DNA from: Candidatus Didemnitutus sp.
GTDB taxonomy: Bacteria; Verrucomicrobiota; Verrucomicrobiia; Opitutales; Opitutaceae
Length of the DNA: 9,065 nucleotides
Direction of reading: 5' to 3'
NCBI GenBank assembly: GCA_030682505.1
Contig: JAUXOH010000377.1
Coordinates: forward strand, 1-9,065
A program made the translations under genes and the position numbers. Positions 6,611-9,065 of the stretch are shown here, in pieces. The notes under the pieces are model-generated. The model was not told the DNA's origin. It worked only from the letters and a program-made list of their open reading frames with translations, and made no database searches. Numbering within the stretch: the first letter of the stretch is position 1; every line of letters starts with the position of its first letter.

Positions 6611-6663
6611 TGACTGCACAGTTACGCCTTGGCCAAGGACAAGACGACTGTAGTGTGCAGTCA
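6611..6663. promoter_or_regulatory. Nested dyads in the leader of the four-helix-bundle gene
   Basis: TGACTGCACA (6611-6620) and its exact reverse complement TGTGCAGTCA (6654-6663) enclose a perfect 12-bp palindrome, CCTTGGCCAAGG (6627-6638). The structure ends 12 nt before the Shine-Dalgarno at 6676. It could be an operator for a dimeric regulator or a folded 5' leader. It is not made of heptamers, unlike the flanking repeats. No promoter with good -10/-35 spacing was identified. Confidence 0.45.
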
Positions 6664-6675
6664 CGGGCCACCAAC

Positions 6676-6683
6676 AAGGAGGA
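6676..6683 (+). promoter_or_regulatory. Strong ribosome-binding site of the four-helix-bundle gene
   Basis: AAGGAGGA at 6676-6683, 7 nt before ATG 6691, is the best Shine-Dalgarno in the window. It rules out the longer in-frame GTG start at 6655, which would put the site inside the gene. Neighbouring pathway genes have weak or no Shine-Dalgarno, so this gene appears to carry its own translation signal. Confidence 0.8.
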
Positions 6684-6690
6684 ATTCACC

Positions 6691-7077
6691 ATGCCAAAAA
6701 CAGTTCGTTCGTTTGAGGATCTGGAGTGTTGGCAGGCCAGCAGAGAGCTGCGCCTCTTCATTGCCCGGGAGGTCGCACCGCAACTCCCCGTGCATGAGAA
6801 GTTCCACTTGAATCAGCAAATCCTGGACGCAGCGCGATCGGTGACGGCGAATATCGCCGAGGGCTATGGGCGCTTTCACTATCTCGACAATTCCAAGTTT
6901 TGCAGCAATGCGCGTGGGTCGTGCTGCGAGGTTCTCGATCATCTGATAACGGCAAATGATGAGGGTCTCATCGACGGCAGCGTTTTGGCCCTGGGGCGGG
7001 AGAAAGTGCAATTGGCGCTCAAGCTGATCAACGGCTACATGAGCTACCTGAAGCGAGCCGCCAATTCAGCCCAATAA
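6691..7077 (+). CDS. Four-helix-bundle protein (S23 / 23S rRNA intervening-sequence protein family)
   Basis: 128 residues, the normal length for the family. The typical opening FEDLECWQASRELRLFI (residues 8-24) is followed by NQQILDAARSVTANIAEGYGR, with the NIAEGYGR hallmark at 54-61, then NSKFCSNARGSCCEVLDHLITANDEGLI, the third and fourth helices. The family was first found as proteins encoded in 23S rRNA intervening sequences and includes relatives of the Avd accessory protein of diversity-generating retroelements; the general function is unknown, with nucleic-acid binding suspected. No reverse transcriptase is near. The gene has its own strong ribosome-binding site and structured leader, and its TAA stop (7075-7077) is supplied by the right inverted heptamer array. 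It splits the aminotransferase gene from the PglC-like gene, with which it has no obvious metabolic link, so it is probably an inserted passenger. Confidence 0.9.
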   Translation: MPKTVRSFEDLECWQASRELRLFIAREVAPQLPVHEKFHLNQQILDAARSVTANIAEGYGRFHYLDNSKFCSNARGSCCEVLDHLITANDEGLIDGSVLALGREKVQLALKLINGYMSYLKRAANSAQ

Positions 7078-7097
7078 CCAATAACAATTAACCAATC
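7070..7097. repeat. Right intergenic heptamer-repeat array
   Basis: CCCAATAACCAATAAC at 7070-7085 is the exact reverse complement of 6521-6536, followed by AATTAAC (7086-7092) and CCAAT. Because the period is 7, TAA triplets fall at 7075, 7082 and 7089, one in each forward frame. The first ends the four-helix-bundle gene and the last blocks any upstream extension of the PglC-like gene. Confidence 0.8.
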
Positions 7098-7106
7098 ACC
7101 GAGCTC

Positions 7107-7730
7107 TTGCCTCTCTTCGCTAAGCGCCTCTTCGATCTCACGGCTGTAATCCTCACGGCACCGCTTTGGCTGCCGCTGCTGGGGTTGATCGCGTTGCTCG
7201 TGCGGCGGAAACTCGGTTCGCCGGTGTTCTTCCGGCAAAGAAGGCCGGGTTTCCGAGAAGTGATTTTCGAAATGACCAAGTTTCGCACCATGCGCGATGA
7301 CCGGGATGAGACCGGACGGCTGATGGCTGACGACAGACGGTTGACGCCATTCGGTAAGTGGCTCAGGTCGACTTCGCTGGATGAGCTGCCGGAACTGATC
7401 AACATCCTGAAAGGGGAGATGAGCCTCGTGGGCCCCCGACCGCTCTTGGTGCAATATCTGCCCCGCTACAGCCCGACCCAACGGCGCCGTCATGAGGTTC
7501 CGCCCGGACTGACCGGCTGGGCCCAGATCAACGGACGCAACGCGCTGTCGTGGGAGGAGAAATTCGCGTTGGACGTCTGGTATGTGGACCATCGCGGTTT
7601 CTGGCTCGATTTGCGCATTCTTTTCCGCACCGTCTGGCAGGTTGTCACGCGCAAGGGCATTTCGTCCCCGGGTGACGCGACCATGCCCGAGTTTCAATCC
7701 CCGCGTCCATCGCCCACCCGTGAGTCTTAA
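7107..7730 (+). CDS. PglC-like initiating phosphoglycosyltransferase (bacterial sugar transferase)
   Basis: 207 residues, the short monotopic form of the family. An N-terminal hydrophobic segment (about residues 10-32, containing Pro19 and Pro23) would form the re-entrant membrane helix. Next come PVFFRQRRPGF, EMTKFRTMRDDRDE, the Asp92-Glu93 catalytic dyad in SLDELPEL, the MSLVGPRPLLVQYL block and GLTGWAQINGRNALSWEEKFALDVWYV, wording close to Campylobacter PglC. It should transfer a phosphosugar, probably phospho-di-N-acetylbacillosamine, from UDP to undecaprenyl phosphate on the inner face of the cytoplasmic membrane. The start is TTG at 7107: an in-frame TAA at 7089 excludes anything earlier, and KRLFDLT aligns with the family start. 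No good Shine-Dalgarno precedes it; the heptamer array ends 10 nt upstream. The 3' end overlaps the next gene by 11 nt if that gene starts at 7720. Confidence 0.92.
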   Translation: MPLFAKRLFDLTAVILTAPLWLPLLGLIALLVRRKLGSPVFFRQRRPGFREVIFEMTKFRTMRDDRDETGRLMADDRRLTPFGKWLRSTSLDELPELINILKGEMSLVGPRPLLVQYLPRYSPTQRRRHEVPPGLTGWAQINGRNALSWEEKFALDVWYVDHRGFWLDLRILFRTVWQVVTRKGISSPGDATMPEFQSPRPSPTRES

Positions 7731-9065
7731 CCGCGCCGCCCCGACTTCGATCTCGGCCCTTGGAGAGCAGGCGATCCGCATGGCGGCGCTGGTCTTGCTC
7801 TATTGTGCCCTGCTCGCCGGTTGCCGTTACTTCGCCTACGAACTCCGTTTCGATTTTCTGGTGCCGGCCCAGTTTCAGGAAGAGCGGCTGATGTCGATTG
7901 CGGTGAATCTGCCGATCAAGCTCCTGTGCCTCCTGCTGTTTCGCCAGTTCGGCAGCCTGCTGACCTATTTCAGTGTGCCGGATCTGCTGCGCATCGCGGC
8001 GGCGATGGCCACGGCCAATTTCGCCACCTATCTGCTGCGGTTGGGGGTTACGCCCGGAATGCTGTCACCGCGGGGCGTCGTGTTGACGGATTTTGTGCTG
8101 TCGGTCGGTGCCTTGAGTTTCATGCGGCTCAGTTTCCGCATCTACCGGGAACGGTTTGCAGCCGGTACCCGCAATAGCGACGCCAAGCCGGCGCGGCGGA
8201 TTGCCGTGCTCGGAGCCGGCGATGCCGGGGCGCAGTTCGTGCAGGAAGCGCAGGCCCGGCCGGCGTTGTGCCTGAAGCCGGTGTTCTTTCTCGATGATGA
8301 CTGGCAAAAGCACGGGCATCACATCCATGGCGTGCCGGTGCTCGGCGCACCCGACCAGATCGCGAAGTGGAGCAAGGAATACAAGGTGGACGCGGCGGTG
8401 CTCGCGATGCCCTCCGCGCCGGTCAAGCGCGTCCAGGAAATCTACAAACTGTTTACCGCGGTGGGACTGCGGGTGGAAATCATCCCGTCGATGTCGGAAC
8501 TCGCCACGGGCCGGGTCCAGGTGACGAAGATCCGGCCGGTCCAAGTGGAGGATTTGCTGGGCCGGGCCACCGTGGATCTGCGGTCGGATGACATCACCGC
8601 GTTGGTGCGCGAGAAAATCGTGCTGGTGACGGGGGCGGGCGGCAGCATCGGCAGCGAGCTGTGCCGACAGATCGCGGGATGCGATCCGCAGCGCCTGCTG
8701 CTGGTGGAGCAGGCGGAGGGCAGCCTCTTTGCCATCGAGAGCGAGCTGAACGAGGGAGGCTTCAAGAACATGATCGTGCCGCTCGTCGCGGACATCCTCG
8801 ATGAACCGCGGATGAAGTTCATCTTTGAGCGGTATCGTCCGCAGATCGTGTTTCACGCGGCGGCCCACAAGCATGTGTTCATGATGGAACGCCAGCCCGG
8901 TGAGGCGGTGAAAAACAACACGTCCGGGACGCGACTGCTGGGCGAGATCGCCTCGGCCCATGGGGTGGAGTCCTTCGTCTTCATCTCCACCGACAAGGCG
9001 ATCAATCCGACGAGCGTGATGGGTGCGACCAAGCGCTTGGCGGAAATGTATCTCCAGCACCTGCA
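7720..9065 (+). CDS. PglF/CapD/WbpM-type NDP-sugar dehydratase, membrane-anchored (partial, 3' cut)
   Basis: The frame is open to the window edge: 448 residues of a family that is usually about 600-650 long. Four hydrophobic segments (about residues 21-38, 59-77, 89-108, 117-134) form the N-terminal membrane domain. A first Rossmann domain follows (IAVLGAGDAG at 161-170), then the catalytic short-chain-dehydrogenase domain with VTGAGGSIGSE (303-313, NAD-binding), FHAAAHKHV and the STDKAINPTSVMGATKR block. Thr424, Asp425, Lys426, Met434 and Lys438 fit the family in which Met replaces the usual Tyr of the catalytic triad, as in PglF and WbpM. The reaction expected is 4,6-dehydration of UDP-GlcNAc to the 4-keto-6-deoxy sugar, the first bacillosamine step. 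The start is uncertain: GTG at 7720, overlapping the PglC-like gene by 11 nt, adds a basic segment before the first membrane helix; ATG at 7780 is the alternative, with GGAG about 14 nt upstream. Confidence 0.9.
   Translation, partial: MSLNRAAPTSISALGEQAIRMAALVLLYCALLAGCRYFAYELRFDFLVPAQFQEERLMSIAVNLPIKLLCLLLFRQFGSLLTYFSVPDLLRIAAAMATANFATYLLRLGVTPGMLSPRGVVLTDFVLSVGALSFMRLSFRIYRERFAAGTRNSDAKPARRIAVLGAGDAGAQFVQEAQARPALCLKPVFFLDDDWQKHGHHIHGVPVLGAPDQIAKWSKEYKVDAAVLAMPSAPVKRVQEIYKLFTAVGLRVEIIPSMSELATGRVQVTKIRPVQVEDLLGRATVDLRSDDITALVREKIVLVTGAGGSIGSELCRQIAGCDPQRLLLVEQAEGSLFAIESELNEGGFKNMIVPLVADILDEPRMKFIFERYRPQIVFHAAAHKHVFMMERQPGEAVKNNTSGTRLLGEIASAHGVESFVFISTDKAINPTSVMGATKRLAEMYLQHL

Larger units (their letters stand above)
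6507..7092. mobile_element. Candidate stem-flanked four-helix-bundle element (intervening-sequence-like)
   Basis: GTTATTGGTTATTGGG at 6521-6536 and its exact reverse complement at 7070-7085 flank the four-helix-bundle gene. A further GTTAATT (6507-6513) pairs with AATTAAC (7086-7092); the left side has one extra heptamer, GATATAT (6514-6520), which would bulge. In RNA the ends could form a 23-bp stem enclosing about 530 nt. The left arm holds the aminotransferase stop and the right arm the four-helix-bundle stop. Intervening sequences in 23S rRNA of several bacteria have complementary ends and may encode this protein family. No transposase and no clear target-site duplication are visible, so calling it mobile is inference. 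Confidence 0.45.

Noticed and set aside
6691..7077. Diversity-generating retroelement (the four-helix-bundle family includes Avd relatives)
   Set aside because: No reverse transcriptase, template repeat or variable repeat is seen in the window, and the protein reads as the general S23 type.
6507..7092. Ordinary insertion sequence
   Set aside because: There is no transposase gene, and no clear target-site duplication next to the inverted arms.
6507..7097. CRISPR array
   Set aside because: Units are 7 nt, contiguous and degenerate, with no spacers of even length and no cas genes.
8065..9060. Long open frame on the - strand (331 codons) opposite the dehydratase gene
   Set aside because: The + strand encodes clear Rossmann and catalytic motifs of the PglF/CapD family here; the antisense product is His/Arg-rich with no family resemblance.

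Overview
This window is a stretch of an exopolysaccharide / cell-surface glycan biosynthesis locus. It has nine protein genes, all on the + strand; the first and last are cut by the window edges. GC-rich DNA, an exosortase-associated EpsI protein, WecC, a heparinase II/III-type lyase and abundant short GTTATTGG-type repeats suggest a Verrucomicrobiota-like bacterium, perhaps near Opitutales. That placement is inference; there is no rRNA or other phylogenetic marker here.

Layout: 1-329 is the C-terminal end of a UDP-N-acetylmannosamine dehydrogenase (wecC). 396-2357 is a heparinase II/III family polysaccharide lyase. 2424-3656 is a WbuB-like GT4 glycosyltransferase. 3684-4313 is a NeuD/PglD-type sugar O/N-acetyltransferase. 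4317-5045 is an EpsI-family exosortase-associated protein. 5120-6511 is a DegT/PglE-type PLP aminotransferase. 6691-7077 is a four-helix-bundle (23S rRNA intervening-sequence, S23) protein. 7107-7730 is a PglC-like initiating phosphoglycosyltransferase. 7720-9065 is the start of a PglF/CapD/WbpM-type membrane-anchored NDP-sugar dehydratase.

How they work together: dehydratase, aminotransferase, acetyltransferase and PglC-like transferase are the four steps that make UDP-di-N-acetylbacillosamine (or a close 2,4-diamino sugar) and load its phosphosugar onto undecaprenyl phosphate. WecC would supply an N-acetylmannosaminuronic acid, the GT4 enzyme would extend the chain, and the lyase would cut or edit a uronate-containing polymer. 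EpsI links the locus to an exosortase system whose exosortase is not in the window.

The unusual layer is a set of dispersed repeats with a strict 7-nt period (GTTATTG / CAATAAC, plus GGGCGGA- and GACGTCA-type heptamers). They occur between genes (about 2366-2417, 6507-6610, 7070-7097) and also as in-frame insertions inside two conserved enzymes: one in the lyase (699-788) and two in the aminotransferase (about 5267-5419 and 5795-5887). One 16-mer occurs both inside the aminotransferase gene and, inverted, in the intergenic repeat. The four-helix-bundle gene sits between two inverted heptamer arrays (6507-6536 and 7070-7092) that could pair as a 23-bp stem and that carry the stop codons of both the upstream gene and the gene itself. 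This recalls the stem-flanked intervening sequences of 23S rRNA that encode the same protein family, but here it lies between two mRNA-coding genes and interrupts the bacillosamine gene set. This is the best candidate for something undescribed in the window.
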